Shown in pieces: positions 15,245 to 22,039 of a stretch of DNA of 22,039 nt. The position numbers and the translations under genes are program-made. Location: the NCBI GenBank assembly GCA_964480735.1, contig CAYZQS010000044.1:1-22039 (forward strand). The letters run 5' to 3'. The stretch comes from UBA5972 sp964480735 (lineage in GTDB: Bacteria; Pseudomonadota; Alphaproteobacteria; Rhodobacterales; Rhodobacteraceae). Position 1 is the first letter of the stretch. The number at the start of each line of letters is the position of its first letter. The notes beneath the pieces were generated by a model that did no database searches, had not been told where the DNA came from, and saw nothing but the letters and a program-made list of their open reading frames with translations.

Positions 15245-16189
15245 CTACTTCAGATATTGGCGCTTGCGGCGCATGATGGCGGCCCGCACCAGCAGCGCGA
15301 TGGGAACGATAATAAAAACCATGCCATTTTGAAACTCCGGCCCCAGCACAAATCCGGCGTAGTTTTCATAAACGCCCAGCCCAAAAGCGGCAAATATGAC
15401 ACCTGGAATATTGCCAACACCGGCAAGAATCACGATCACGAAACTGCGCAGGGTGTAAATTAATCCCTGAAACGGATGAATTATGTAAACAAAGGCCACG
15501 ATGGAACCGGCCACGCCGCAAATGGCACCGTTCAGCGCAAAGGTCATGGCATATACTTTCTTGGTATCAATCCCCATGATCCGCGCCGCCCGGGCGTTTT
15601 GCGATGTGGCCCGCATAGCCCGGCCAAAGCGCGAATAACGCACCAAAATCACGATCATCACCGCTGCCAGAACCCCCAGCAATGCCCCCAAAGCCCGCGA
15701 GCCGGGGATGTTCAGCATGTTGTTCAGGAACACGAAGGTTTGCAGTTGCGCGTCCAGCACCCGCTCTTCCGCTGTAAAAACCTGGTTCATGCCCTGTTGC
15801 ATTACCAGTTCGATACCAAAGGTTGCCAGCAACGACACAAACAAATCCCGGTCCAGCACTCTTTCGATGACCAGCTTGAACACAAAAAGCGCAAATAATC
15901 CCATCGCAAACGCGGCAACAGCCATCGATATAACGATCCACAGAATTTGCGGGCTGCCGGGCATCAGGTTCAGCATGCCCTCGGTGAAGAAAAATGCAAC
16001 ATAGCCGCCAAGGATGACAAAAGCGCCCTGGGCGACATTGATGATATTCATCACGCCCCAGACCATCGCCATACCGTAAGCGATAAGCCCGAATATAGCA
16101 CCCACCAGCAGGCCGTTGGCGATCAGCTCCAGATTGATGACGGGTGCGAAATCCGTCAACAGGCTGATATTGCCCATTATCTTGTCCAT
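15245..16189 (-). CDS. livH: Branched-chain amino acid-type ABC transporter permease LivH
   Basis: Second permease, pairing with LivM. The 314-residue protein starts at ATG 16189, preceded by GCGAGG. It contains GLIAYGMAMVWGVMNIINVAQGAFVILGG-type sequence near residues 34-62, a strong LivH signature, then VSLLATFGIELVMQQGMNQVF, and the coupling loop region ATSQNARAARIMGIDTKKVY, followed by GAICGVAGSIVAFVYIIHP and VIVILAGVGNIPGVIFAAFG. About eight membrane segments are visible. It is separated from the binding-protein gene by 77 bp holding a strong hairpin, so its expression may be reduced relative to the binding protein. Confidence 0.93.
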   Translation of the reverse strand: MDKIMGNISLLTDFAPVINLELIANGLLVGAIFGLIAYGMAMVWGVMNIINVAQGAFVILGGYVAFFFTEGMLNLMPGSPQILWIVISMAVAAFAMGLFALFVFKLVIERVLDRDLFVSLLATFGIELVMQQGMNQVFTAEERVLDAQLQTFVFLNNMLNIPGSRALGALLGVLAAVMIVILVRYSRFGRAMRATSQNARAARIMGIDTKKVYAMTFALNGAICGVAGSIVAFVYIIHPFQGLIYTLRSFVIVILAGVGNIPGVIFAAFGLGVYENYAGFVLGPEFQNGMVFIIVPIALLVRAAIMRRKRQYLK

Positions 16190-16221
16190 GACCTCGCCCC
16201 CCCCGGATCAAGTCATAAAAA

Positions 16222-16256
16222 CGGGGGGCGCACTAAACGCCCCCCGCTGTAAATAT
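16222..16256 (-). terminator. Strong hairpin with U-run between binding protein and permease genes
   Basis: CGGGGGGCG (16222-16230), loop CACTAAA, CGCCCCCCG (16238-16246): a perfect 9-bp GC stem. In minus-strand RNA it is followed directly by TTTTTATG, a short U-run. Sitting 20 bp after the binding-protein stop and 33 bp before livH, it is likely a partial terminator that lets the periplasmic protein be made in excess of the membrane parts. Confidence 0.8.
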
Positions 16257-16266
16257 TTTTATCCGC

Positions 16267-17331
16267 TTAGTTTTGCGGACGCGGATGAACGATGGCTGCC
16301 TCGGCCCATTGCGTTGGACCAACAACCTTTAACTCGCCACCTTGCACCTGATACAGAACCATAGGCTTGGCGGTGTTCTTGCCGGTTTCATCAAACAAGA
16401 TGTTGCCATAGAACGTCTGCATGTCCGTTGCTGCCAAAGCATCGCGCACGGCGGCCTGATCCTCTGATCCGGCACGGGCAAACGCATCCGCAAACACCAT
16501 CACGGCGGCAGCTGATTCAGCGGCCTGATAGGGAGGCGCATAACCGTACAGCTTTTCAAAGGACACGGCGAAATCACCAGCAGAACCCATCAGTTCATCA
16601 GAATAGGTCAGCGTTGGCGCCCACTGAGAGGCACACAATGTGTTTTCCGCACCGGCACCAAATTTGCCGATAATATCCGCACTGTCACAATGGGTCATGG
16701 CCAGCATCGGCACATAAACGTTTTGTTCATTGATNNNNNNNNNNNNNNNNNNNNNNNNNNNNNNNNNNNNNNNNNNNNNNNNNNNNNNNNNNNNNNNNNN
16801 NNNNNNNNNNNNNNNNNNNNNNNNNNNNNNNNNNGCTTTGGCAATCTCGTCAAGCAGAGTGATTGACGAGGCCAGATATTGCTCTGACGTTGACAGAACG
16901 GCGAACAGGTTTTTGTAGCCATTGGTAAACAAAGACCGCGAGGCACCATTGGCTTCAACCATTGGCACGCCGTGTTTTTCAGTCACCGGCGCTATCGCCT
17001 TGGTCAGGCCGGATGAATATGGTCCAAGCAGGAATTTAACCCCGTCCTGGCTGATCAGCCGCTCGGCCAGTTCCGCACCACGGGCCGGTGTGCTTTCGTC
17101 ATCGTAGTATTTTATGGCCAGATCGTGGGCTTCACCGTTGATCACAACGCCGCCGTTCGCGTTGATCATGTCAACGGCCATGTTATAGCCGTTCATGGTG
17201 TGCTCGCCATTGGTTGAATATTTTCCCGACTGCGAAACCGCGGCACCCAGCGTAATGGTATGTGCCGTCGCTCCGATTGCCAATGCAGACAACGCCAGGG
17301 CGCTAAGGCCCCCTATTATGTAATGTTTCAT
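16267..17331 (-). CDS. HAAT-family ABC transporter substrate-binding protein (contains assembly gap)
   Basis: Periplasmic binding protein (Peripla_BP_6/Leu-Ile-Val-binding type) for the LivHMGF importer. ATG 17331, preceded by GGGAGAAAAC, gives the signal peptide MKHYIIGGLSALALSALAIG followed by ATA-HT. The mature part has TLGAAVSQSGKYS, GYNMAVDMINANGG, FLLGPYSSGLTKAIAPVTEK and GVPMVEANGAS, the first lobe of this fold. A run of 100 N (16735-16834) interrupts the middle, after SSITLLDEIAK, then INEQNVYVPMLAMTHCDSAD resumes and the second lobe ends IVHPRPQN. The visible sequence plus 33 unknown residues gives 354 residues, shorter than usual for relatives of this type, so the real gap is probably larger. 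Ligand could be branched-chain amino acids or other amino acids/amides; sequence does not decide. Confidence 0.9.
   Translation of the reverse strand: MKHYIIGGLSALALSALAIGATAHTITLGAAVSQSGKYSTNGEHTMNGYNMAVDMINANGGVVINGEAHDLAIKYYDDESTPARGAELAERLISQDGVKFLLGPYSSGLTKAIAPVTEKHGVPMVEANGASRSLFTNGYKNLFAVLSTSEQYLASSITLLDEIAKXXXXXXXXXXXXXXXXXXXXXXXXXXXXXXXXXXINEQNVYVPMLAMTHCDSADIIGKFGAGAENTLCASQWAPTLTYSDELMGSAGDFAVSFEKLYGYAPPYQAAESAAAVMVFADAFARAGSEDQAAVRDALAATDMQTFYGNILFDETGKNTAKPMVLYQVQGGELKVVGPTQWAEAAIVHPRPQN
16735..16834. other. Assembly gap (100 N) inside binding-protein gene
   Basis: Exactly 100 undetermined bases. The identical length of the second gap in this window suggests a placeholder of unknown size. 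The reading frames on either side agree only if the true length equals 100 modulo 3. Confidence 0.99.
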
Positions 17332-17390
17332 GTTTTCTCCCATTTGTGTCATAGGCCGCCAAAAGAATCGCGCCCGCCACGTAGGCTCAC

Positions 17391-17419
17391 ACAATACAAA
17401 GGTATTCTGAAATTGTCAC
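17391..17419 (-). promoter_or_regulatory. Predicted liv operon promoter
   Basis: On the minus strand GTGACA (17414-17419, 5/6 match to the -35) is followed by a 17-bp spacer and TATTGT (17391-17396, 4/6 match to the -10). Transcription would start near 17384, about 53 nt before the binding-protein ATG at 17331. Confidence 0.55.
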
Positions 17420-17470
17420 ACAAATTTAGATTGAGTTTGCCGGCGCCTGCGGCGCTTGTGTGAAATCCGG

Positions 17471-18757
17471 TCAGCCGACGGAAACCGGCTTGGAAATCTT
17501 GCCGTCCAGTCGTGCGTTCAACCTGCGGCCGTAGCGGATGATCGGCGCTTCAATCCAACGCCAGGTGGCATATCCAAACAACATGGACCCGATAATGGTG
17601 ACAATCAAAACGCCGATGTACTGCCAAACAGACACGGTGATCACTTTCTCGATCCCGATGAATATGACGATACCAATCACGATAAAGACCGGATGAAAAA
17701 GATACATTGAAAAGCTGAACCGCGCGACCGGTTCCAGCAAACGAGAGGACAAAAAGCGTTTGGTGCGCGGCAGATGATCCGCCTGCATCAACACGATGAC
17801 CAGCGCAACCGCGGTTGCAAATCCAACCCGGCCAAACAACGCCTCGATATAAACGATGGTGGGATTGGCCTCGGCCCGCACATCAAAAGGATTGGCCAAC
17901 AACGGAAAACAGGCGCCAACCACGATAACCACCATCAAAAAGGCCAATGTACGCCGCCCAATGCCCGCCAGAATATCCGGCCGGTGAACCACCACCCAAG
18001 CGCCCGCCATACCAAGAAAAAACTGCGCCAATCGCATGGGCATCGCGGTATACAACAGCCTGAAAAACAGGTCCAAATCATTGTTGTTGCGGGCAATCTT
18101 GAAATCTGAATAGGAGTTTTCGATGATTTGCGGGAAGGCCGTGACAGCCCAATAAACCCAAACCACAGACATCACACAGGCGGCGACCGTAAAAAACGTG
18201 GTGGTTGGGCCGCTGCGAAACAAAATGATCAGCAGCGGCACGATTGCGTAAAACTCCAGTTCCACAGACAGCGACCACGTCCACGGCAACACAATATCCA
18301 GCGCACCCAGCCAGATGTTATAGGCAAACAGATTGCCCAGAAACTTCCAGGACAGGCCCAACCCGCCAGCAGCAATCAGCAGCGCCAGAATATAAAGCGG
18401 ATAAATCCTGAAAATCCGCGTGAGGTAAAACCTGCGAACGCGCAGGCGCCCGGTTTTCAACCGCTCGTTAAACAATTGCCACGACAACAGAAAACCCGAC
18501 AAAACAAAGAAAATATCAACGCCAAGATCGCCCCGTCGGATGAACGCCAGTATCCAGGGCAAGTTTTCTGAAATATCCCGGAACACCGCATGCTGCTGCA
18601 AAATATCCTGCAGGAAAAACCAGGTGTGAAAGATCACAACAAGTAAAATCGCAACCGCACGCAGCCCGTCCAACTGTTCCATGCGGTCCGGCGTTGTGAC
18701 GTGAGGCAGATTTTGCTCCCCGCTGGCGGTCATTGATGCGTCGGTACTGGCAGTCAC
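17471..18757 (-). CDS. Acyltransferase-3 family membrane protein (OafA/YrhL-like)
   Basis: A 428-residue integral membrane acyltransferase, of the kind that adds O-acetyl or other acyl groups to surface polysaccharides. After a 25-residue soluble start comes the family opening MEQLDGLRAVAILLVVIFHT, which contains the essential R-x10-H (Arg33 and the histidine of IFHT). Then comes GDLGVDIFFVLSGFLLSW, and RRFYLTRIFRIYPLY, the conserved Arg-rich loop. About ten membrane segments follow, with LEPVARFSFSMYLFHPVFIV and WRWIEAPIIRYGRRL near the end, all typical. GTG at 18757 with AAAGGG upstream was preferred over an ATG at 18733 that lacks a ribosome site. Neighbouring amino-sugar genes suggest its target is a lipopolysaccharide O-antigen or exopolysaccharide; the acyl group and acceptor cannot be told. 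Confidence 0.93.
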   Translation of the reverse strand: MTASTDASMTASGEQNLPHVTTPDRMEQLDGLRAVAILLVVIFHTWFFLQDILQQHAVFRDISENLPWILAFIRRGDLGVDIFFVLSGFLLSWQLFNERLKTGRLRVRRFYLTRIFRIYPLYILALLIAAGGLGLSWKFLGNLFAYNIWLGALDIVLPWTWSLSVELEFYAIVPLLIILFRSGPTTTFFTVAACVMSVVWVYWAVTAFPQIIENSYSDFKIARNNNDLDLFFRLLYTAMPMRLAQFFLGMAGAWVVVHRPDILAGIGRRTLAFLMVVIVVGACFPLLANPFDVRAEANPTIVYIEALFGRVGFATAVALVIVLMQADHLPRTKRFLSSRLLEPVARFSFSMYLFHPVFIVIGIVIFIGIEKVITVSVWQYIGVLIVTIIGSMLFGYATWRWIEAPIIRYGRRLNARLDGKISKPVSVG

Positions 18758-18950
18758 GTGTTACCCTTTGTCTGAGAGCGCAAAATATTCCGCCATCCAT
18801 AGTTTGAATGATAGGCAGATTACACTCAAATATTTGACCGACGGGGAAATTTCAAAAAAGTCCATTATTTTGCAACAGCCTGTGGTGGCGCACTGAAAAT
18901 CCATTTCGGCACCAACCGGCTGGTGCCGGACGAAAAACCTGCCGGACCGG

Positions 18951-20102
18951 CTATTGCCGGACCACTTTATGAACACCCTCAACAATACGCGCGACATCTG
19001 CACCAGAAAGACAGCCGGAAAGCGGCAGGCTTAGCGTGGTTTGGCCAATTTTCGTGGCGTTGGGATAATCGGTCGAACGCCAGCTGAATTTGTCACGGTA
19101 AAACCGTTGTTCTGCCATGCAGGGATAGTGCACCCCGGTGCCGATGCCCAGTTGCTTAAGGCCCAGCGCGGCGTCGTCTCGCGATAGTCCGGCCACATCC
19201 TTTTCTATCAAAACCGTAAACAGGTGGTGTGCGTGTTTTTGGCGGGGCGAAACTTTGGCGGGCAGTGTTATAGGCAGATCGGCAAAACTGTCCAAATATG
19301 TCTGCCAGAGTTTCCGGCGGTTGGCGGCTTTTTGGCTGATATCGGCAAGCTGAACCAAACCAATGGCGGCCTGCAAATCGGTCAGGTTATATTTATACCC
19401 GACCTCCGTCACCTGCCGGTCGCTTATGCCAGCACTGTTGTGACGCGCCCAGATATCCTTGGCGCGACCACTGTGGGCCAAAGACCGCAATCTGGCAGCC
19501 GCCGCGGAATTCTGTGTCAGGATCATCCCGCCCTCGCCGCAGGTGATGTTTTTTGAGGGATAAAAGCTGAAACAGCCAAAATCGCCAAATGTCCCCGCCG
19601 CCTTGCCGTCCAGCTCTGCTTCAATCGCGTGGGCACAATCTTCGATAATCACCAGATTGTGCCGGTCCGCAAGATCGCAAAGTTCCGCCATGTCACAGAT
19701 CCGACCGGCAAAATGCACGGGCAGTATTGCGCGGGTCTTCGCGGTGATTTTTTCGGCCACATCTTTTGGATCAATATTCATCGACATAGTGTCCACATCC
19801 GCCAGAACCGGCGTCGCCCCACAGTACAGGATCGCATTCACCGTGGCGTAAAATGTCAGGGCTGTGGTGATCACCTCGTCCCCAGGGCCAATATTTGCGG
19901 CAATCAGTGACAGGTGCAAGGCAGAGGTGCAGGAATTGACCGCAACCGCATGGTCAACGCCCCTGTATTCAGAAAATCTACGTTCGAATTCGCCAACCTG
20001 CGCCCCGCTGCCCAACCATTTTGAACGCATAACCGCCAGAACGCCCTGCTCTTCGGCATCGCCAAGGCACGGCTGTCCAAATACGATGAGATTATTTTTC
20101 AT
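18951..20102 (-). CDS. DegT/DnrJ/EryC1/StrS-family sugar aminotransferase
   Basis: PLP-dependent aminotransferase that converts a keto-sugar nucleotide to an amino sugar. The 383-residue protein has the N-terminal FGQPCLGDAEEQGVLAVMRS and SKWLGSG, VNSCTSALHLSL (56-67), PGDEVITTALTFYATVNAIL (73-92), VHFAGRICDM, the PLP-binding Asp155 in IIEDCAHA, and the Schiff-base lysine Lys184 in FSFYPSKNITCGEGGMI. GYKYNLTDLQAAIGLVQL and GTGVHYPCM are also family-typical. ATG 20102 was chosen since MKNNLIVFGQP is a natural start; ATG codons at 20111 and 20123 are alternatives. Closest named relatives by motif are perosamine/UDP-4-amino-sugar aminotransferases such as PglE or PerA. With the PglD/NeuD-like acetyltransferase at 21289 it could make an N-acetylated 4-amino sugar. 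Confidence 0.93.
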   Translation of the reverse strand: MKNNLIVFGQPCLGDAEEQGVLAVMRSKWLGSGAQVGEFERRFSEYRGVDHAVAVNSCTSALHLSLIAANIGPGDEVITTALTFYATVNAILYCGATPVLADVDTMSMNIDPKDVAEKITAKTRAILPVHFAGRICDMAELCDLADRHNLVIIEDCAHAIEAELDGKAAGTFGDFGCFSFYPSKNITCGEGGMILTQNSAAAARLRSLAHSGRAKDIWARHNSAGISDRQVTEVGYKYNLTDLQAAIGLVQLADISQKAANRRKLWQTYLDSFADLPITLPAKVSPRQKHAHHLFTVLIEKDVAGLSRDDAALGLKQLGIGTGVHYPCMAEQRFYRDKFSWRSTDYPNATKIGQTTLSLPLSGCLSGADVARIVEGVHKVVRQ

Positions 20103-20342
20103 AGGTGGCATCAAAAATATCAACGATGGCAGTCAGAATTCCAGTGCCCGGTCATTTACACTGCCAATCCATTTCCTGACGGTCTATAGCGAAGCTGCAT
20201 TGCAGCAGCAACCGAACATATCAAGCAGCGGACTGATCCTTTTGAGTTTAAAGCGAAATCCGGCAAAGTGCCGTAAGTACCGGGCATTTCTGATAGGTGC
20301 GCTCGGCGCTGGACCGTCCAATTTCCGTCCGCAGGCATTGGC

Positions 20343-21296
20343 ATGGATGGCGCAATGATTGAATTTGCTTTCATCCCGTCCGGCGCCACTGAAATGGTAG
20401 ACAGCGTCACCAATGCCATGAGCTCTGTCGGAATCAAACTTATCAATTCCGGCAATTTTGAACAGGACTTCGGCGATTACGCAGGCCTGCTTGTCCTGGG
20501 CCAGGACAACTGGGCANNNNNNNNNNNNNNNNNNNNNNNNNNNNNNNNNNNNNNNNNNNNNNNNNNNNNNNNNNNNNNNNNNNNNNNNNNNNNNNNNNNN
20601 NNNNNNNNNNNNNNNNCGGGTGTTAAAGACGCGCATCCGTTTTGGTATCCCGGGCGTCAGACGCGAAATATTCTTTATCTTGTTCAATCAGGTTTGATTG
20701 ATCACGTTTTCGTTAGTCTAAAGCCGCGACAACGCCTGCTGGCGGAATATTCCATACCGTCGTATTTTATTCCGGTCGGGTCAGTAGAAAGCCACGGGCA
20801 GCTGTCAAAACCAAACCGCATCCGTGACATCGACGTGTTGTTTTTGGGCAATTTAAGCAGCCGTCGAAGGGCCCGCCTGAAAGCGCTCGGGCACCGGTTG
20901 GAAAAAGAACATTTTTCGTTAAAGATTGTCACTGGTGATTGCTTTGGCACCGCGCGATCGGATCTAGTGAACCGCTGTAAAATACTGGTTAACCTGCATA
21001 AATTCCCCTGGGAGTTTCCGGGACTTCGCCTGTCCATAGCCATGCGGTGCGGTGCGGTTGTTGTTTCAGAATGGGCACCGGACATCGCGCCGTTTGACAC
21101 GGACAACCTGGTTTTGGCGGCCCCCGGCGAAGATATTGCAAACCCGGTTTTAAGGCTGTTGAATGACGACAAAAAGCGACAGGCTATGGCCGCCGGTGCG
21201 CATCAGTTTGCGATCAGCGAACTGATGCCTGAAAAAGTGATGTCACGGGCCATCCACGAAAACCCGCAATTGAAAAAGGTGCTGGGCATTGGCTAA
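20343..21296 (+). CDS. Putative glycosyltransferase (contains assembly gap)
   Basis: A plus-strand frame of 317 codons, 33 of them inside a 100-N gap (20517-20616). The C-terminal half looks like a GT-B fold family-1-type glycosyltransferase: IPSYFIPVGSVESHG, then DIDVLFLGNLSSRRRARLKALG (the start of the second Rossmann domain), RSDLVNRCKILVNLHKFPWE, and LRLSIAMRCGAVVVSEWAPD, the expected donor-binding Glu region, followed by FDTDNLVLAA. The usual C-terminal R-A-x helix is also seen. The N-terminal half is incomplete. ATG 20343 and ATG 20355 are both possible starts and neither has a strong ribosome site. Its last codons overlap the next gene (GGCTAA against TTGGCTAAG), so the pair is coupled. 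It probably adds a sugar to a surface glycan; donor and acceptor unknown. Confidence 0.75.
   Translation: MDGAMIEFAFIPSGATEMVDSVTNAMSSVGIKLINSGNFEQDFGDYAGLLVLGQDNWAXXXXXXXXXXXXXXXXXXXXXXXXXXXXXXXXXXGVKDAHPFWYPGRQTRNILYLVQSGLIDHVFVSLKPRQRLLAEYSIPSYFIPVGSVESHGQLSKPNRIRDIDVLFLGNLSSRRRARLKALGHRLEKEHFSLKIVTGDCFGTARSDLVNRCKILVNLHKFPWEFPGLRLSIAMRCGAVVVSEWAPDIAPFDTDNLVLAAPGEDIANPVLRLLNDDKKRQAMAAGAHQFAISELMPEKVMSRAIHENPQLKKVLGIG
20517..20616. other. Assembly gap (100 N) inside glycosyltransferase gene
   Basis: Exactly 100 undetermined bases, the same length as the other gap, so its true size is uncertain. It removes part of the first Rossmann domain of the putative glycosyltransferase. Confidence 0.99.
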
Positions 21297-21939
21297 GAAA
21301 CTGAAACCAGTCATGATTTTGGGCAGCAGAATATTTGCTGAAGAGCTGCACGATCTGATCGTTGACTGCCCCGATTACCAGTGTTCGGGGTTCGTTGAAA
21401 ATATGGACAGGCAGCGCTGTGAATCCCTTGTTATGGGCAAGCCGGTAATATGGGTGGACGCGCTGAAAAATGTGCCGGCCAGCACCCTTTTGGTGTGCGG
21501 TATCGGCTCAAACCAGCGCGTGCAATACGTGGACTATGTCAAAAACTTCGGGCTGACGTTTGCCCGCATTTTGCATCCGTCGTGCCACTTTGCCGCCAGC
21601 AGTCAGGTTGGTGAAGGCACGGTTTTAGGCGTTAACTCGATCGTTGCGGCGCAATCGGTTGTCGGCAGGCACGTGATCGTAAACCGCGCGGCAACAATTG
21701 GTCACCACACTAAAATCGGTGATTTTACCACCATCGCACCGCAGGCCAACATCGCGGGCATGTGCCGTATCGGCACCGGGTGCTATATCGCAATGGGGGC
21801 CACTGTTTTGGACGGGATACAGATCGGTGACGGCGCTGTTGTGGGCGCAGGCGCGCTGGTTACAAAGGACGTGGCGGCAAACACTCTGGTCGCGGGATCA
21901 CCTGCGAGAGTTGCCAAGACCGGCGTGAACGGCAGGTAA
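21289..21939 (+). CDS. PglD/NeuD/PerB-like sugar N-acetyltransferase
   Basis: A 216-residue acyltransferase. The N-terminal domain (1-95) is a small Rossmann-like nucleotide-sugar binding region, VMILGSRIFAEELHDL and STLLVCGIGSNQ. The C-terminal part (96-208) is a left-handed beta-helix made of hexapeptide repeats, with VGEGTVLGVNSIV, VIVNRAATIGHHTKIG, FTTIAPQANIAG and VGAGALVTKDV. His139 in TIGHH aligns with the catalytic histidine of PglD/PerB. It ends in AGSPARVAK, typical of hexapeptide acetyltransferases. The start is TTG 21289, overlapping the upstream gene's TAA; an ATG at 21313 would trim eight residues. It likely acetylates the amino sugar made by the DegT-type enzyme at 18951-20102, for example a perosamine or viosamine derivative, but the exact substrate is not settled. 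Confidence 0.9.
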   Translation: MAKKLKPVMILGSRIFAEELHDLIVDCPDYQCSGFVENMDRQRCESLVMGKPVIWVDALKNVPASTLLVCGIGSNQRVQYVDYVKNFGLTFARILHPSCHFAASSQVGEGTVLGVNSIVAAQSVVGRHVIVNRAATIGHHTKIGDFTTIAPQANIAGMCRIGTGCYIAMGATVLDGIQIGDGAVVGAGALVTKDVAANTLVAGSPARVAKTGVNGR

Positions 21940-21949
21940 ACCACCTGCC
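21931..21949 (+). terminator. Hairpin overlapping the acetyltransferase stop codon
   Basis: GGCAGGT (21931-21937), loop AAACC, ACCTGCC (21943-21949): a perfect 7-bp stem that includes the TAA. No U-run follows, so it may be a weak or factor-dependent terminator. Confidence 0.4.
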
Positions 21950-21964
21950 CGTTCGGCACGAGGG

Positions 21965-22039
21965 TGTCACCCATGTCTTAGGTACAATCTGCTACCTATG
22001 TCTCCGGTTCGGACCTGCCAAAGCTGGCGGAGGGAACGG
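21965..22039. mobile_element. Probable terminal end of an insertion sequence (IS481-like), cut by the window edge
   Basis: From TGTCACCC at 21965 the sequence shows two related 10-mers, ACCCATGTCT (21969-21978) and ACCTATGTCT (21994-22003), spaced by 25 bp, each followed by a GG-containing segment. This double TACCTATGTC pattern resembles the ends of IS481-family elements. No transposase is visible before the window ends, so the call rests on remembered pattern only. Confidence 0.4.

Noticed and set aside
17442..17456. GC-rich GCGCC/GGCGC hairpin after the acyltransferase gene as terminator
   Set aside because: Five-base arms and no U-run on the relevant strand; too weak to list.
18761..19003. 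Minus-strand 80-codon frame between the DegT and acyltransferase genes
   Set aside because: Overlaps the end of the DegT gene and shows no recognisable domain or ribosome site; the spacer probably holds only upstream sequence of the acyltransferase.

Overview
The window most likely comes from a marine Rhodobacterales-type alphaproteobacterium. The main clue is one long minus-strand isc-suf operon: an Rrf2/IscR-like regulator, a class I cysteine desulfurase, sufB, three tiny membrane proteins, sufC, sufD, two or three YIP1-like membrane proteins and sufS. A likely Irr-type iron box in the operon promoter points the same way. The identification rests on gene order and protein motifs read by eye; no database search was run.

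Layout. (1) 1-1960: an AT-richer accessory stretch with one recognisable gene, a coiled-coil membrane protein whose frame is cut by an in-frame TAG at 1662 and continues to 1880. It abuts the 3' end of a tRNA-Arg(CCG) gene (1961-2037, minus), the usual position for an integrated island. (2) 2086-11630 (minus): the isc-suf operon, with many start/stop overlaps. A 576-bp break at 4593-5168 holds a degenerate 8-bp tandem repeat. The promoter at about 11723-11751 overlaps a TTTAGAA-N3-TTCTAGG box. (3) 11803-12456 (plus): a divergent alpha/beta hydrolase, ending in back-to-back hairpins that face the liv operon. (4) 12585-17331 (minus): a complete branched-chain-amino-acid-type (HAAT) ABC importer in the order binding protein, LivH, LivM, LivG, LivF, with a strong terminator-like hairpin after the binding protein. 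(5) 17471-21939: surface-polysaccharide genes: an acyltransferase-3 membrane protein and a DegT-type sugar aminotransferase (minus), then a glycosyltransferase and a PglD/NeuD-type sugar N-acetyltransferase (plus). (6) The last ~75 bases look like the terminal end of an insertion sequence.

How the genes fit together. The suf block should assemble Fe-S clusters on SufBCD using sulfur from two desulfurases, under iron (Irr) and cluster-status (Rrf2) control. Embedded with it are up to six small membrane proteins of unknown role, the most intriguing uncharacterised component here. The DegT aminotransferase and PglD-like acetyltransferase would make an N-acetylated amino-sugar nucleotide for a surface glycan.

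Two runs of exactly 100 N (16735-16834 and 20517-20616) are assembly gaps inside genes. They are probably placeholders, so the two affected proteins have unknown true lengths.
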